From assembly GCF_003660455.1 (NCBI RefSeq), contig NZ_QZVR01000005.1, forward strand, positions 1 to 64,000: 64,000 nt of DNA, written 5' to 3'. How positions within the stretch are numbered: position 1 is the first letter of the stretch; each line of letters starts with the position of its first letter. The notes under the pieces were generated by a model that saw only the letters and a program-made list of their open reading frames with translations, ran no database searches and had not been told where the DNA came from. The translations under genes were made by a program, and so were the position numbers. Shown here piece by piece: positions 53,611 through 63,328 of the stretch. This DNA comes from Nocardioides ferulae (GTDB lineage: Bacteria > Actinomycetota > Actinomycetes > Propionibacteriales > Nocardioidaceae).

Positions 53611-54690
53611 TTCGCCCTTGATGAACGCCTCCACGCGGCGGCGTCCCTCCTCGTCGGGCAGCTGCACCGGCGGGGACTTCATCAGGTAGGACGAGGCGGA
53701 GATGATCGGGCCACCGATGCCGCGGTCCTTGGCGATCTTCGCGGCGCGGATCGCGTCGATGATGATGCCGGCGGAGTTCGGGGAGTCCCAGACCTCGAGC
53801 TTGTACTCCAGGTTGAGCGGGGCGTCTCCGAACGCGCGGCCCTCGAGGCGCACGTAGGCCCACTTGCGGTCGTCGAGCCACTCGACGTAGTCCGAGGGCC
53901 CGATGTGCACGTTGCGGTCGTGCACCTTGCCGGCCAGCTCACCGTTGAGGTTCGAGGTCACGGCCTGGGTCTTGGAGACCTTCTTCGACTCCAGGCGCTC
54001 CCGCTCGAGCATGTTCTTGAAGTCCATGTTGCCGCCGACGTTGAGCTGGTAGGTGCGGTCGAGCACCACGCCGCGGTCCTCGAACAGCTTGGCCATCACC
54101 CGGTGGGTGATGGTCGCGCCGACCTGGCTCTTGATGTCGTCGCCGACGATCGGGACGCCGGCGTCGGTGAACTTCTTGGCCCACACGGGGTCGGAGGCGA
54201 TGAAGACCGGCAGCGCGTTCACGAACGCCACACCGGCGTCGATGGCGCACTGGGCGTAGAACTTGTCGGCCTCCTCGGAGCCCACCGGCAGGTAGGACAC
54301 CATCACGTCGACCTGACGGTCCTTGAGGACCTGGACGACGTCGACCGGCTCGGCCGCGGACTCGTTGATCGTCTGGCGGTAGTACTTGCCGAGACCGTCG
54401 AGGGTCGGGCCGCGCTGGACCTCCACGCCGAGGGTCGGGACGTCGGCGATCTTGATCGTGTTGTTCTGCGAGGAGTTGATCGCCTCGGAGAGGTCCTTGC
54501 CGACCTTGATGTCGTCGACGTCGAAGGCGGCGACGAACTCGACGTCCTTGACGTGGTAGTCGCCGAAGGCGACGTGCATCAGGCCGGGGACCGAACCCGA
54601 GGGGTCAGCATCCTTGTAGTAGGTGACTCCCTGGACGAGGGAGCTGGCGCAGTTGCCCACCCCCACGATTGCTACTCGAACCGAACCCAT
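53605..54690 (-). CDS. ino1: Inositol-1-phosphate synthase
   Basis: A 361-residue NAD-dependent enzyme turning glucose 6-phosphate into inositol 1-phosphate, for mycothiol and phosphatidylinositol synthesis in Actinobacteria. The NAD motif is [16 protein letters not shown]. The core has [58 protein letters not shown] and [22 protein letters not shown] at 54690 has GGAAGGAAG upstream. It is homologous to Rv0046c and next to a padR gene as in mycobacteria. Confidence 0.96.
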   Translation of the reverse strand: MGSVRVAIVGVGNCASSLVQGVTYYKDADPSGSVPGLMHVAFGDYHVKDVEFVAAFDVDDIKVGKDLSEAINSSQNNTIKIADVPTLGVEVQRGPTLDGLGKYYRQTINESAAEPVDVVQVLKDRQVDVMVSYLPVGSEEADKFYAQCAIDAGVAFVNALPVFIASDPVWAKKFTDAGVPIVGDDIKSQVGATITHRVMAKLFEDRGVVLDRTYQLNVGGNMDFKNMLERERLESKKVSKTQAVTSNLNGELAGKVHDRNVHIGPSDYVEWLDDRKWAYVRLEGRAFGDAPLNLEYKLEVWDSPNSAGIIIDAIRAAKIAKDRGIGGPIISASSYLMKSPPVQLPDEEGRRRVEAFIKGEE

Positions 54691-54764
54691 CAGGGTCTTC
54701 CTTCCTCTGTGCGGTCTGCCGGTGAGGCGTCTGGACTGGCCGCCGGTGGGCGGTGGGGGGTGGG

Positions 54765-55406
54765 TCACTCGGTGGGCGGGATCGTCGCCGGCCGGCTCGG
54801 CTCGGCGGCGGTCTCGCGGACCGGGTGACCCTCGTTGGCGGCGTCGGGGCTGACGGCCCCTCCGCTGCGTTCGGCGTTGATGAGGTCGGAGAGCCACCGC
54901 ACCTCACGCTCGACCGATTCGACGCCGTGGCGCTGGAGCTCCGCGGCGTACCGGTTGACCTCCTTCTGGGTCATCGAGAGCTGCTGCTGGACCCGGTCGA
55001 GGCGCTCCTGGAGACGGGTACGCCGTCCCTCGAGCACCCGGAGCCGGATCTCCATGTCGGTGGAGGAGAAGAAGGCGAACCGGATGTCGAAGTTGTCGTC
55101 CTCCCACGCGGTGGGACCGACCTCCGACATCAGTCGCTGGAACTCCCGGGTCCCCGCGGGGGTGACCTGGTAGGTGATCCGGGGGCGCTTGGACACCGGT
55201 GTGCCCGGCGTCTTGGTCGTCATGGTCTCCTCGATGAGCGAGGCCCGGAGCATCTTCTTCAACGTCGGGTAGAGGGAGCCGTAGGACAGCACCCGCCCCC
55301 AGCCGAGCATCAGGTTCAACCGCTTGCGCAGCTCGTAGCCGTGCATGGGTCCCTCGTGCAGCAGTCCGAGGACTGCGAGCTCGATGGTCTCTCCACGACG
55401 TGCCAC
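54765..55406 (-). CDS. PadR-family transcriptional regulator
   Basis: A 213-residue regulator. The winged helix is [20 protein letters not shown] with [20 protein letters not shown] and the wing [20 protein letters not shown]-terminal coiled-coil dimer helix follows ([20 protein letters not shown]). GTG at 55406 is chosen. It is cotranscribed with the inositol-phosphate synthase gene 74 bp downstream, so it may control it; Rv0047c has the same position. Confidence 0.9.
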   Translation of the reverse strand: MARRGETIELAVLGLLHEGPMHGYELRKRLNLMLGWGRVLSYGSLYPTLKKMLRASLIEETMTTKTPGTPVSKRPRITYQVTPAGTREFQRLMSEVGPTAWEDDNFDIRFAFFSSTDMEIRLRVLEGRRTRLQERLDRVQQQLSMTQKEVNRYAAELQRHGVESVEREVRWLSDLINAERSGGAVSPDAANEGHPVRETAAEPSRPATIPPTE

Positions 55407-55412
55407 GCGACC

Positions 55413-55425
55413 TATCGTAGCGATA
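55413..55425. promoter_or_regulatory. Possible PadR operator
   Basis: TATCG-TAG-CGATA is an inverted repeat 7-19 bp upstream of the padR start, in an AT-richer spot that continues to ATATCC. It is suited to autoregulation of padR. Confidence 0.35.
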
Positions 55426-55615
55426 TATCCGCCGGTTGCGAACCAACGAGGTATCGCCGGCATGCGGTGGCGCCGAGCGGACGTCTCGAAGCGGCCTACG
55501 GCGAGTGCGTACCCTGGGTAGGCGCGCGACCCCCCGCGCGCCGATCCCGTGCGCCTGTGCAGCAGGACCGAGCACCAGGCAGAGCACGAGAGCCCCCGAC
55601 CCGGAGAACCATCAC

Positions 55616-57901
55616 GTGAGTGGCAAGCGCAGGGCCGACGGCCCGTCCGTCAAGGCCTCCTCCCCCCAGGGCCGACCGGCGAAGCCCGGGCGGGGCGGCA
55701 AGCCTCCCCGCAGCCGCAAGCAGAAGGCGCTGCGGGTCCTGATGTGGTTCGGCATCGTCGGGCTGGTGGGGGCGCTGCTGGCCGCTGCCGGCTTCGTCTA
55801 CCTCTACCAGACCATCGAGGTGCCCGACCCCAACGAGGACTTCCAGACCCAGACGACCTTCGTCTACTACGCCGACGGCAAGACCGAGCTGGGCAGCTTC
55901 GCCACCCAGAACCGGGTCTCGATCGACCTCGACGAGATGCCGCAGACCCTGCAGGACGCGGTGGTCGCCGCCGAGAACCGGTCGTTCTGGACCGACAGCG
56001 GCATCGACCCCCGGGGCATCCTGCGCGCGGCGTTCAACAACGCGCAGGGCGGCACCACCCAGGGCGCGTCGACGATCACCCAGCAGTACGTCAAGATCCT
56101 CTACCTCACCCAGGAGCGCACCTGGGAGCGCAAGGCCAAAGAGGCGATCCTGTCGCTGAAGATCCACCGGCAGCAGACCAAGTCGCAGATCCTCGAGGGC
56201 TACCTCAACACCATCTACTTCGGTCGGGGCGCCTACGGCGTGGAGGCGGCCGCCCACGCCTACTTCGACAAGCCCGCTGCCAAGCTGAGCCTGCGTGAGT
56301 CGGCGGTGCTCGCGGCGGTGCTCAACAACCCGACCCGGTTCGACCCCGACAACGGCAAGGACGCTCGCCTCGAGCTCCGGGACCGCTACGAGTGGATCCT
56401 CGGCGGCATGGCCGAGATGGACACGATCAGCCCCGAGCAGGCCGAGAAGGCCCAGCGGCGGCTGCCGAAGTTCCCCGAGATCGCGGCCGAGAGCCGCTAC
56501 GGCGGCCAGAAGGGCCACATGCTGACCATGGTCCGCAAGGAGCTGGTGCGGCTCGGCTTCAGCGAGGACGAGATCGACGGCGGCGGCCTGCGGGTCACCA
56601 CGACGTTCGACCCCAAGGTGATGGCCGCGGCCCAGGAGGCCGCGATCGAGCAGCGTCCCGAGGGATTCGGCGACAAGGAGCTGCACACCGCGGTCGCGAG
56701 CGTGGAGCCCGGCACCGGGGCGGTCCGGGGCTTCTACGCCGGCCAGGACTACCTCGACTCGCAGATCAACTGGGCCGTCTCGGGTGGTCAGGGTGGGTCG
56801 ATCCTGAAGCCGTTCGCGCTGGTCGCCGCGATCCGCGACGGGTTCTCGCTCAAGGACACCTTCTACGGCAACTCGCCGATCGAGCTGCCCGACGGTACCG
56901 ACATCGAGAACCAGGGCAACACGCCCTACGGCGAGGCGATCGACATGATCGCCGCCACGGAGAACTCGGTGAACACCGCCTTCATCGACATGACCATGAG
57001 CATGGAGAACGGCCCGGAGAAGATCATCCAGGCCGCGACCGACATGGGCCTGCCGCCGGAGGAGCCACGGTTCAAGAAGGCCCCCGGTTTCCCGAACCGC
57101 ACTCCGGGGCTCGAGCCGGTGCTCGGGGTCGCGCTGGGCAGTGCGACGGTGAGCCCGATCAACATGGCCAACGCCTACGGCACGCTCGCCGCCGAGGGCC
57201 GGGCCGCCGAGGCCTACATCATCGAGAAGGTGGTCGACACCCAGAGCGGCGAGACCGAGTACGTCCACCGCGACACCAGCGAGCAGACCGTCGACGCCGA
57301 CATCGCGGCCGACGTCACCTACGCGATGCAGCAGGTGGTCAACACCGGCTCCGGCACCGCCGCGCTGTCCCTGGGTCGCGAGGCCGCCGGCAAGACCGGC
57401 ACCTCCACGAACGGGCCCGGTGACGTGGTGTCGGCGTGGTTCACCGGCTTCACCCCCCAGTTGAGCACCTCGGTGGTCTACGTGCGGGGTGACGGCGTCG
57501 GCAAGCTCGACGACTGGCTGCCCTCCTACTTCGGCGGGGCCTACCCGGCGGAGACCTGGACCGCCGCGATGGCCAAGGCCCTCGAGGGCCTGCCCGAGGA
57601 GGAGTTCCCCGAGCCGGTCTTCGTCGACGGCGAGGCTCCTGAGGCCGGGCACGAGCCCTACACCCCTCCGCCGTCGCCGACGAAGAAGCCGTCGCCGACC
57701 AAGGAGCCCACCCAGGAGCCGACCAAGACGCCGTCCCAGCCGCCGTCGTCGAGCCCGCCGCCGACCACGGAGTCGCCCAGCCAGAGTCCGACCCAGTCGC
57801 CCACCGACGACGGGCCCACGTTCTTCCCCAGCCCCACCGGAACGTCTTCGCCGACCCAGTCGGGATCGGGGCGCCCGCGGCAGGCCGCCGGTGGGCGTTG
57901 A
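55616..57901 (+). CDS. Class A penicillin-binding protein (PonA/PBP1)
   Basis: A bifunctional glycosyltransferase and transpeptidase of peptidoglycan, 761 residues. A basic cytoplasmic tail leads to a membrane helix at about 40-63. The glycosyltransferase 51 domain has E120 in AAENRSFWTDSGID (family EDRxF) and GASTITQQYVK (150-160). The transpeptidase motifs are SILK at 395-398, SVN at 451-453 and KTG in GKTGTSTN near 590. The last 110 residues are a Pro/Ser/Thr-rich extracellular tail. It parallels ponA1 (Rv0050). The stop is overlapped by the next gene. Confidence 0.95.
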   Translation: MSGKRRADGPSVKASSPQGRPAKPGRGGKPPRSRKQKALRVLMWFGIVGLVGALLAAAGFVYLYQTIEVPDPNEDFQTQTTFVYYADGKTELGSFATQNRVSIDLDEMPQTLQDAVVAAENRSFWTDSGIDPRGILRAAFNNAQGGTTQGASTITQQYVKILYLTQERTWERKAKEAILSLKIHRQQTKSQILEGYLNTIYFGRGAYGVEAAAHAYFDKPAAKLSLRESAVLAAVLNNPTRFDPDNGKDARLELRDRYEWILGGMAEMDTISPEQAEKAQRRLPKFPEIAAESRYGGQKGHMLTMVRKELVRLGFSEDEIDGGGLRVTTTFDPKVMAAAQEAAIEQRPEGFGDKELHTAVASVEPGTGAVRGFYAGQDYLDSQINWAVSGGQGGSILKPFALVAAIRDGFSLKDTFYGNSPIELPDGTDIENQGNTPYGEAIDMIAATENSVNTAFIDMTMSMENGPEKIIQAATDMGLPPEEPRFKKAPGFPNRTPGLEPVLGVALGSATVSPINMANAYGTLAAEGRAAEAYIIEKVVDTQSGETEYVHRDTSEQTVDADIAADVTYAMQQVVNTGSGTAALSLGREAAGKTGTSTNGPGDVVSAWFTGFTPQLSTSVVYVRGDGVGKLDDWLPSYFGGAYPAETWTAAMAKALEGLPEEEFPEPVFVDGEAPEAGHEPYTPPPSPTKKPSPTKEPTQEPTKTPSQPPSSSPPPTTESPSQSPTQSPTDDGPTFFPSPTGTSSPTQSGSGRPRQAAGGR

Positions 57902-59345
57902 GGGCGACGGACCGGGGCGCCTGGGCACGGTCGCGCCGACGCGCGACGACCCGGTGGTCGCCGGGCTGAGCGAGGGCGTGGGCGGACCGCTCGGCGACCG
58001 GGCCGGCCGGCACCGCTGGTGGACGCCGGTGCGCGTGGTGCTGCTGCTCGCCGCGGTCGCCATGGCCGTCGGCATGTGGCAGAAGGGCAACTGCTACGAC
58101 GACACGTGGCAGGACGGCCAGGCTCGCTACTCCCACATGTGCTACTCCGACCTGCCCTACCTCTACACCGGACGCGGCTTCGCCGAGCTGGAGTGGCCCT
58201 ACGACGACGACCCGTGGGTGCGGGCCCGCTACACCGCGATGGAGTACCCCGTCGGCATCTCCTACTGGGCCTGGGGCACGGCATGGGTGACCCATCAGAT
58301 CACCGGATCCCCCGACGTCGAGGCGCGCTACTCCCAGCCGGCGGACGCCCTGGGCGGCAAGCCCGAGGTGCAGCGGGAGATGCGGGCCTTCGTGATCGTG
58401 AACGCCCTCGGGTTCGCGGCGGTCGTGCTGCTCGCGGCCTGGTTGCTGGCCCGGACGCACCGGCGCCGGCCGTGGGACGCGGCGGTCTTCGCCGCCTCAC
58501 CGGCGCTCGCACTGACCGCGCTGGTCAACTGGGACCTCCTCGCGGTGGCGCTGGTGGCGGGGGCGCTGTGGGCCTGGGCCCGAGCCCATCCGGGGCTGGC
58601 GGGCGTGCTGATCGGGCTGGGCACCGCGGTGAAGCTCTACCCGCTGTTCCTGCTCGGCGGCGTGCTGGTGATCTGCCTGCGGCGTCGCCGGTGGGGCGAT
58701 CTGGGCCTGGCCGTCGTCGCGGCCGCCGGTGCCTGGCTGCTCGCCAACGCCCCGGCGTACCTCGCCGGCCCCGACGCGTGGCGGGTGTTCTGGCACTTCA
58801 ACTCCGACCGAGGGGCCGACCTGGGGTCGATCTGGCTGGTGGTCCAGCAGGCCGCCGACACCACGATCAGTCCCGACACCATCAACGCCTGGTCGTGGGT
58901 GCTGTTCGGTGCCTGGTGCGTCGGTGTGCTCCTCGTCGGGCTGGCCGCGCCGCAGACCCCCCGGCTGGCCCAGCTCGGCTTCCTCGTCGTGGCTGGGTTC
59001 CTGCTGGTCAACAAGGTCTACTCGCCGCAGTACGTCCTGTGGCTGCTGCCGCTGGCCGCGCTGGCGCGGCCCCGGTGGCGAGACCAGATCGTGTGGCAGT
59101 CCGGTGAGGTGCTCTACTTCGCCGCCGTGTGGTGGTACCTCGGCGGCTACCTCGAGCCTGCCGGCGGCGGGGACGCCGGGTTCTACTGGCTGGCGATCGT
59201 GCTGCGGATGGCTGCCGAGCTCTACCTGGTCGGCGTCGTCGTGCGCGACGTGCTGGTGCCCTCGCACGACCCCGTGGCCGAAGGGCGAGAGCCGGTCGAG
59301 CGGGCGGCCCGTCGCCCGGAGCCGGACGCCGTCCCGCTCAGCTGA
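57891..59345 (+). CDS. GT87/DUF2029-like polytopic mannosyltransferase
   Basis: A 484-residue protein with about ten membrane helices. It has outside acidic loops (CYDDTWQDGQARYSHMCYSD), LVNWDLLAVALVAGALWAWA, and LIGLGTAVKLYPLFLLGG typical of DUF2029/GT87 polyprenyl-phosphate-mannose-dependent transferases. The C-terminal tail is charged. It equals Rv0051 in place and probably modifies envelope glycans; the acceptor is unknown. GTG at 57891 overlaps the PBP stop. Confidence 0.8.
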   Translation: MGVEGDGPGRLGTVAPTRDDPVVAGLSEGVGGPLGDRAGRHRWWTPVRVVLLLAAVAMAVGMWQKGNCYDDTWQDGQARYSHMCYSDLPYLYTGRGFAELEWPYDDDPWVRARYTAMEYPVGISYWAWGTAWVTHQITGSPDVEARYSQPADALGGKPEVQREMRAFVIVNALGFAAVVLLAAWLLARTHRRRPWDAAVFAASPALALTALVNWDLLAVALVAGALWAWARAHPGLAGVLIGLGTAVKLYPLFLLGGVLVICLRRRRWGDLGLAVVAAAGAWLLANAPAYLAGPDAWRVFWHFNSDRGADLGSIWLVVQQAADTTISPDTINAWSWVLFGAWCVGVLLVGLAAPQTPRLAQLGFLVVAGFLLVNKVYSPQYVLWLLPLAALARPRWRDQIVWQSGEVLYFAAVWWYLGGYLEPAGGGDAGFYWLAIVLRMAAELYLVGVVVRDVLVPSHDPVAEGREPVERAARRPEPDAVPLS

Positions 59346-60408
59346 CCTGGACCCGGTCGAACCGGGTGGTGGTGAACCGCACCCGGACGTCGACCTCGTC
59401 GCCCACCTCGGGCACTGGGGCGCCGTGCGGGAGGAACAGCATCGACGCCTGCATGTGCGGAGGCTCGGCGAAGAGCCGGTGCTTGCCGTCGATCGAGAAC
59501 GGCGACCGCACGAAGCCGACCGCGTCGAGGCCACCACGGGCGAGCGTGGCGGCCCGGGCCCGGATCGAGGAGTCGCCGGTCGGCGCCTCTAGGCCGATGC
59601 CGTGGGCGGTACCGCCGCTGACCACCAGCAGATGGCCCGGCTTCGGCGCCGTGCGACCGCGATAGCCGAAGCTGTCGCCGCGCTCGACCGGGTGCACGTC
59701 GAGCACGGTCGCGCTCGCTCGCAGCGCCGCCCGGTCGCCCAGCCACAAGGCGGTGCCGATGCGGGGCCGGATCTGGTAGTCCGGGTAGGCCGCCCGCAGG
59801 GCGTCGAGCTCGGCCGGCGTGAGGTGGCTGACCCAGATGGTGCGGGTCGGCAGCTGGCAGGCGACCACGTCGTTCATCAGCCGCTGCACCTCGCCCAGGT
59901 GCGATCCCTGCGCCAGCGGCAGGTGGAAGGCGAAGCCCTCGACCCGGGCCCGCGGCGCCTCGGCCAGCGTGCGCGCGGCCGCCCACAGATCGCGGGCGAG
60001 GAAGCCGTGCCGCTGCATGCTGGTCCGGCGCTCGAGCACCAAGCGCGCGTCGGGCTCACGGGCCAGCAGGGCATCGACGTCGCCCGGCCGGCCGACGGTG
60101 TGGACCACCCGCCGCGCGAGCTTCGGGTCGAGCTCCAGCGCGGCGCCGAACGGCCGCCACGGAGTGAGCACGAGCAGGCTGCCGTCGAAGCGCGAGGCGA
60201 CCTCGGGCAGCTCCTCGTAGGTGCCGACGGCCAGCGTGTCGACACCCAGACCCAAGTCGTGCAACCACTGGGCGCGGCGGGCGAGCCGGGCGAGCGTGAA
60301 TCCGTAGCCGTTGCCCTTCGCGACCGGCACCAGGCCGGGATGGGAGGCCGCGACCGACCGCAGATGGGTGCGCCAACGCTCGCCGTCGACGCTGAGGGTG
60401 AGGCTCAT
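59338..60408 (-). CDS. Alanine racemase-like PLP-barrel protein
   Basis: A 356-residue protein with the N-terminal PLP barrel of the alanine racemase family: VPVAKGNGYGFTLARLARRA places the cofactor lysine, with VDTLAVGTYEELPEV, VEGFAFHLPLAQGSHLGEV and RPRIGTALWLGDR following. The C-terminal beta domain is short and divergent, without the usual VGYGDGY tyrosine element. Racemase activity on alanine is therefore not certain. The ATG overlaps the FemX-like gene stop as ATGA, so the pair is coupled, suggesting a role in peptidoglycan peptide building. Confidence 0.72.
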   Translation of the reverse strand: MSLTLSVDGERWRTHLRSVAASHPGLVPVAKGNGYGFTLARLARRAQWLHDLGLGVDTLAVGTYEELPEVASRFDGSLLVLTPWRPFGAALELDPKLARRVVHTVGRPGDVDALLAREPDARLVLERRTSMQRHGFLARDLWAAARTLAEAPRARVEGFAFHLPLAQGSHLGEVQRLMNDVVACQLPTRTIWVSHLTPAELDALRAAYPDYQIRPRIGTALWLGDRAALRASATVLDVHPVERGDSFGYRGRTAPKPGHLLVVSGGTAHGIGLEAPTGDSSIRARAATLARGGLDAVGFVRSPFSIDGKHRLFAEPPHMQASMLFLPHGAPVPEVGDEVDVRVRFTTTRFDRVQVS

Positions 60409-61577
60409 CCGCGCCTCCGCAGGTACGCCGAGAACGCGGCGTACAACGGCCGGTTCAGCGGGAGGTCCCACTCGCCGGCGTACTCGACGGCCTCGCCACC
60501 GGTGCCGACCTTGAACTGGATCAGCCCGACGTGGGGGTCGTCGGCGTCCAGCGTGTCGGTGATGCCCCGCAGGTCGTAGACGTCGGCGCCGGCCGCGAGG
60601 GCGTCGCGGATCATCGCCCATTGCACGGCGTTCGAGCCGCGGACCTCGCGCTTCTCGGTCGAGGAAGCGCCGTAGGAGTACCAGGCGTGCGCGCCCACCC
60701 GGATCGCGATGGTCGCCGCGACCAGGTCGCCGTCGTGGCGGGCCAGGTAGAGCCGGATCCGATCCGGCTCCTCGGCGCCGAGCGCGCGGACCATGGTGCG
60801 GAAGTAGGCGAGCGGGCGCGGGGTGAAGTGGTCGCGCTCGGCGGTGTGCACATAGAGGTCGTGGAAGGCCGCCAGGTCGGCGTCGAGGGTGTCGGGACCC
60901 GCGGCCTGGACCACCACGCCCGCCTTGTCGGCCTTGCGGATGTTGCGGCGCCACAGCTGGTTCATGCCGGCCAGCACGGCGTCCTCGGTGAGCGGGCCGC
61001 CCTCGGCGTCGCGCAGCGGGACCCAGAAGACGTACTGCGGCTGGCCCGCCGCGAAGCCTCCCTCGGCCAGCTGGGGGCGCCAGCCCAGCTCGTGCAGCTG
61101 GGAGACGACCCGGGCGCCCACCTGGTCGCGCTCGACCGGGGCCAGGTCGCCCAGGCGGCGCACGCCGGTGTCGGCGATGCCGTCCTTGACCTGAGCGGCG
61201 GTCCAGCGGCGGGTGACCACCGGCGGCCCCATCCGGACCCCGAAGGCGCCCTGGCCGCGCAGGTGCTCGGCGAGCGGGACGAGCCAGGCCCGCAGGTCCT
61301 CGCTGGTCCAGTCGATGACCGGACCCTCGGGAAGGTAGGCCAGGTAGCGCTTCACCTTCGGCAGCTGGCGGTAGAGGACGAGCGCGGCACCCACCAGCTC
61401 GCCGTCGCGGAACCAGCCCAGCGACTCCGAGCGCCAGTCGGCCTTGACCTGACCCCAGGCGGGGGTCTGCAGGAAGCTCGCCGAACGCTGCGCGCGCAGG
61501 AAGGCCAGGTGCTGGGCCGCGTCGACGGGACGGACGGTCAGCACGGTCTGGGGATCAGCGGCGGGTCGACGGCTCAC
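60405..61577 (-). CDS. FemX/FemAB-like peptidoglycan bridge aminoacyltransferase
   Basis: A 390-residue FemAB-family enzyme that adds an amino acid to lipid II using aminoacyl-tRNA. It has the paired GNAT-like folds. Recognisable blocks are FLQTPAWGQVKADWRSESLG, YLAYLPEGPVIDW, NQLWRRNIRKADKAGVVVQA, HTAERDHFTPRPLAYFRTM, WYSYGASSTEKREVRGSNAV and QWAMIRDALAAGADVYDLRG. In Actinobacteria with LL-diaminopimelate, a FemX adds glycine to the stem peptide. GTG at 61577; it is followed by the racemase-like gene. Confidence 0.88.
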   Translation of the reverse strand: MSRRPAADPQTVLTVRPVDAAQHLAFLRAQRSASFLQTPAWGQVKADWRSESLGWFRDGELVGAALVLYRQLPKVKRYLAYLPEGPVIDWTSEDLRAWLVPLAEHLRGQGAFGVRMGPPVVTRRWTAAQVKDGIADTGVRRLGDLAPVERDQVGARVVSQLHELGWRPQLAEGGFAAGQPQYVFWVPLRDAEGGPLTEDAVLAGMNQLWRRNIRKADKAGVVVQAAGPDTLDADLAAFHDLYVHTAERDHFTPRPLAYFRTMVRALGAEEPDRIRLYLARHDGDLVAATIAIRVGAHAWYSYGASSTEKREVRGSNAVQWAMIRDALAAGADVYDLRGITDTLDADDPHVGLIQFKVGTGGEAVEYAGEWDLPLNRPLYAAFSAYLRRRG

Positions 61578-61654
61578 CGGGACGAGGCTACCGGCCGGTC
61601 TTCGCGGTCCGGCGGGTGGCCGCAGGCGCCGCTCGCGGCGTGGCGACCGCGTCG

Positions 61655-62185
61655 TCAGGCCCAGATCCGGCGCTCGCCCACCGAGCCGAGCAGCTCGCCG
61701 TAGGAGTAGGGAGTGTCGTCCTCGGCGCTCTCAGCGCCGGAGGGCGAGCTGTCGTCGACCGGGGAGTACTCCAGGGCCATCACCATCGCCTCGGTGGCCA
61801 GGTCGCTGTGCTCGATGTCGACCCGGATGGCGTCCTGGTCGTCGTCCAGGAGGACGTCGCTGACCACCGCGATGCCGACCAGGCCGTCACGGTTCTCGGT
61901 CAGCTCCTCGACGAGCGCCTCGAGGGCCTCCTCGCCGTCGATGTCCTCGTCGTCCTCGAGCATCATCACCTGGGTCTCGCCCTCCGCGGTCAGCGCGACC
62001 GCGAACGGCAGGAACGCGCCCTGCTCCTCGAGCAGCTGCTGGGCCACGTCGATGCCCACGTTGAGGAGCTCGTCGAACTCGGACTGGAGCCGCTCGTCGA
62101 CGACCTCGTCGTCGGGTCCGGCGTGCACGTCGGCGTCGTGGGTGTGGCCGTCGTGGCCGGGCTGGTCAGGGTGGTCGGTCGCCAT
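61655..62185 (-). CDS. Acidic conserved protein of unknown function
   Basis: A 176-residue, strongly acidic protein. It starts with a His/Asp-rich stretch (GHDGHTHDADVHAGPDDEV), followed by an alpha/beta region: LNVGIDVAQQLLEEQGAFLP, FAVALTAEGETQVMMLEDDE, GIAVVSDVLLDDDQDAIRVD, ATEAMVMALEYSPV. No membrane helix or known motif is recognised. The His-rich N-terminus might bind metal. ATG at 62185 has GAGGAGG upstream. It lies between femX and the endonuclease gene. Confidence 0.6.
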   Translation of the reverse strand: MATDHPDQPGHDGHTHDADVHAGPDDEVVDERLQSEFDELLNVGIDVAQQLLEEQGAFLPFAVALTAEGETQVMMLEDDEDIDGEEALEALVEELTENRDGLVGIAVVSDVLLDDDQDAIRVDIEHSDLATEAMVMALEYSPVDDSSPSGAESAEDDTPYSYGELLGSVGERRIWA

Positions 62186-62243
62186 CGCTGCGCCTCCTCG
62201 GGGTGGTGCCCGCGCCGGGGAGAGGCGGGGCTCGGTCGGTGGG

Positions 62244-63041
62244 TCAGAGCCGGTCGCGCAGCCACGCGAAGTCGGCCCGGTGCTCGGCGGCGCCTCCAGG
62301 AGTCTCGCAGACCACCGGGGCGGCGGCCTCACGCACCACCGCGGCCAGCAGGTCGGGGTCGATCCGGCCGGCGCCGAAGCTGGCGTGCCGGTCGGCCCCG
62401 GAGCCGAACTCGTCGCGGCTGTCGTTGCAGTGGACCAGGTCGATGCGGCCGGTGATCGCGCGCACGCGCTCGACCACGGTCTCGAGGTCGTTGCCGCCGG
62501 CGTGGGCGTGGCAGGTGTCGAGACAGAAGCCCACGCGGTCGGCCTGCTCGCAGCCGGAGATCGCGTCGAAGACCCGGCCGATGCGGTCGAGGTAGCGAGT
62601 CATCGCGTTGTCGCCGCCGGCGGTGTTCTCGATCAACAGCGGCACGTGCAGGTCGGTGGCCTCGATCGCCTTGCGCCAGTTGTCGAAGCCCTTCTCGGGG
62701 TCGTCTGCCTTGTTGACGTGGCCCCCGTGCACGATCAGGCCCTTGGCGCCGATCGCGGCGGCGGCGTCGACGTGCTGCTGGAGCAGCTTGCGGGAGGGGA
62801 TCCGGATGCGGTTGTTGGTGGTGGCCACGTTGACGATGTAGGGCGCGTGCACGTAGAGGTCGACCCCCGCCGCCGCCGCGTCGGCGCGCAGGGCCTCGGC
62901 ACCGCCGGCGTACGACACCTCCGGCCCCTGGTATCCCTGGGGGTCGCCGAGGAAGAACTGCACCAACGGCGCCTCCCGGGCCGCCGCCTCGGCGATCGGG
63001 TCGGTCTGGTCGACGTGCGCGCCGATCCGGATGTCGCTCAT
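62244..63041 (-). CDS. Endonuclease IV-like deoxyribonuclease (AP endonuclease 2 family)
   Basis: A 265-residue TIM-barrel DNA-repair enzyme. The zinc-ligand blocks are present: KGLIVHGGHVNKADDPEKGF, PLLIENTAGGDNAMTRY, VGFCLDTCHAHAGGNDLE and DLVHCNDSRDEFGSGADRHA. The start MSDIRIGAHVDQTDP is typical. It repairs abasic sites. ATG at 63041 is chosen; an upstream extension to 63272 is non-coding in character. It is divergent from rpsF. Confidence 0.88.
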   Translation of the reverse strand: MSDIRIGAHVDQTDPIAEAAAREAPLVQFFLGDPQGYQGPEVSYAGGAEALRADAAAAGVDLYVHAPYIVNVATTNNRIRIPSRKLLQQHVDAAAAIGAKGLIVHGGHVNKADDPEKGFDNWRKAIEATDLHVPLLIENTAGGDNAMTRYLDRIGRVFDAISGCEQADRVGFCLDTCHAHAGGNDLETVVERVRAITGRIDLVHCNDSRDEFGSGADRHASFGAGRIDPDLLAAVVREAAAPVVCETPGGAAEHRADFAWLRDRL

Positions 63042-63280
63042 GGCCGCCATCCTAGGAAGTGCCGCCAGTCGGCCGGGACGTCGTGCGGTGCGGTCGCCCA
63101 GCCGGTCGGGTACGACGCCCACGCGGCGCCGGAGGGGGGCGCGAGGGTTGGGCGCTCCGGCCGGTGCGCTGATATCTTGACTCGTCTTCTGTGCGCGGAC
63201 CCACCGACGGGCCCGAGCCGGCAGACAGCCCACCACCCGGGTCGCTCGCGACTCGTGGGGTGGGTCACGCAAGCCCTCCT

Positions 63281-63299
63281 GCCACGGAGAGACCGTGGC
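63281..63299 (+). promoter_or_regulatory. rpsF leader hairpin
   Basis: GCCACGG (63281-63287) pairs with CCGTGGC (63293-63299) around AGAGA, 30 bp upstream of the rpsF start and just before its GGAGGTGG ribosome-binding site. S6 (with S18) autoregulates through leader hairpins in other bacteria, so a similar role is possible here. Confidence 0.35.
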
Positions 63300-63328
63300 C
63301 GCCGAGTCCAGAGGAGGTGGAGAACGCT

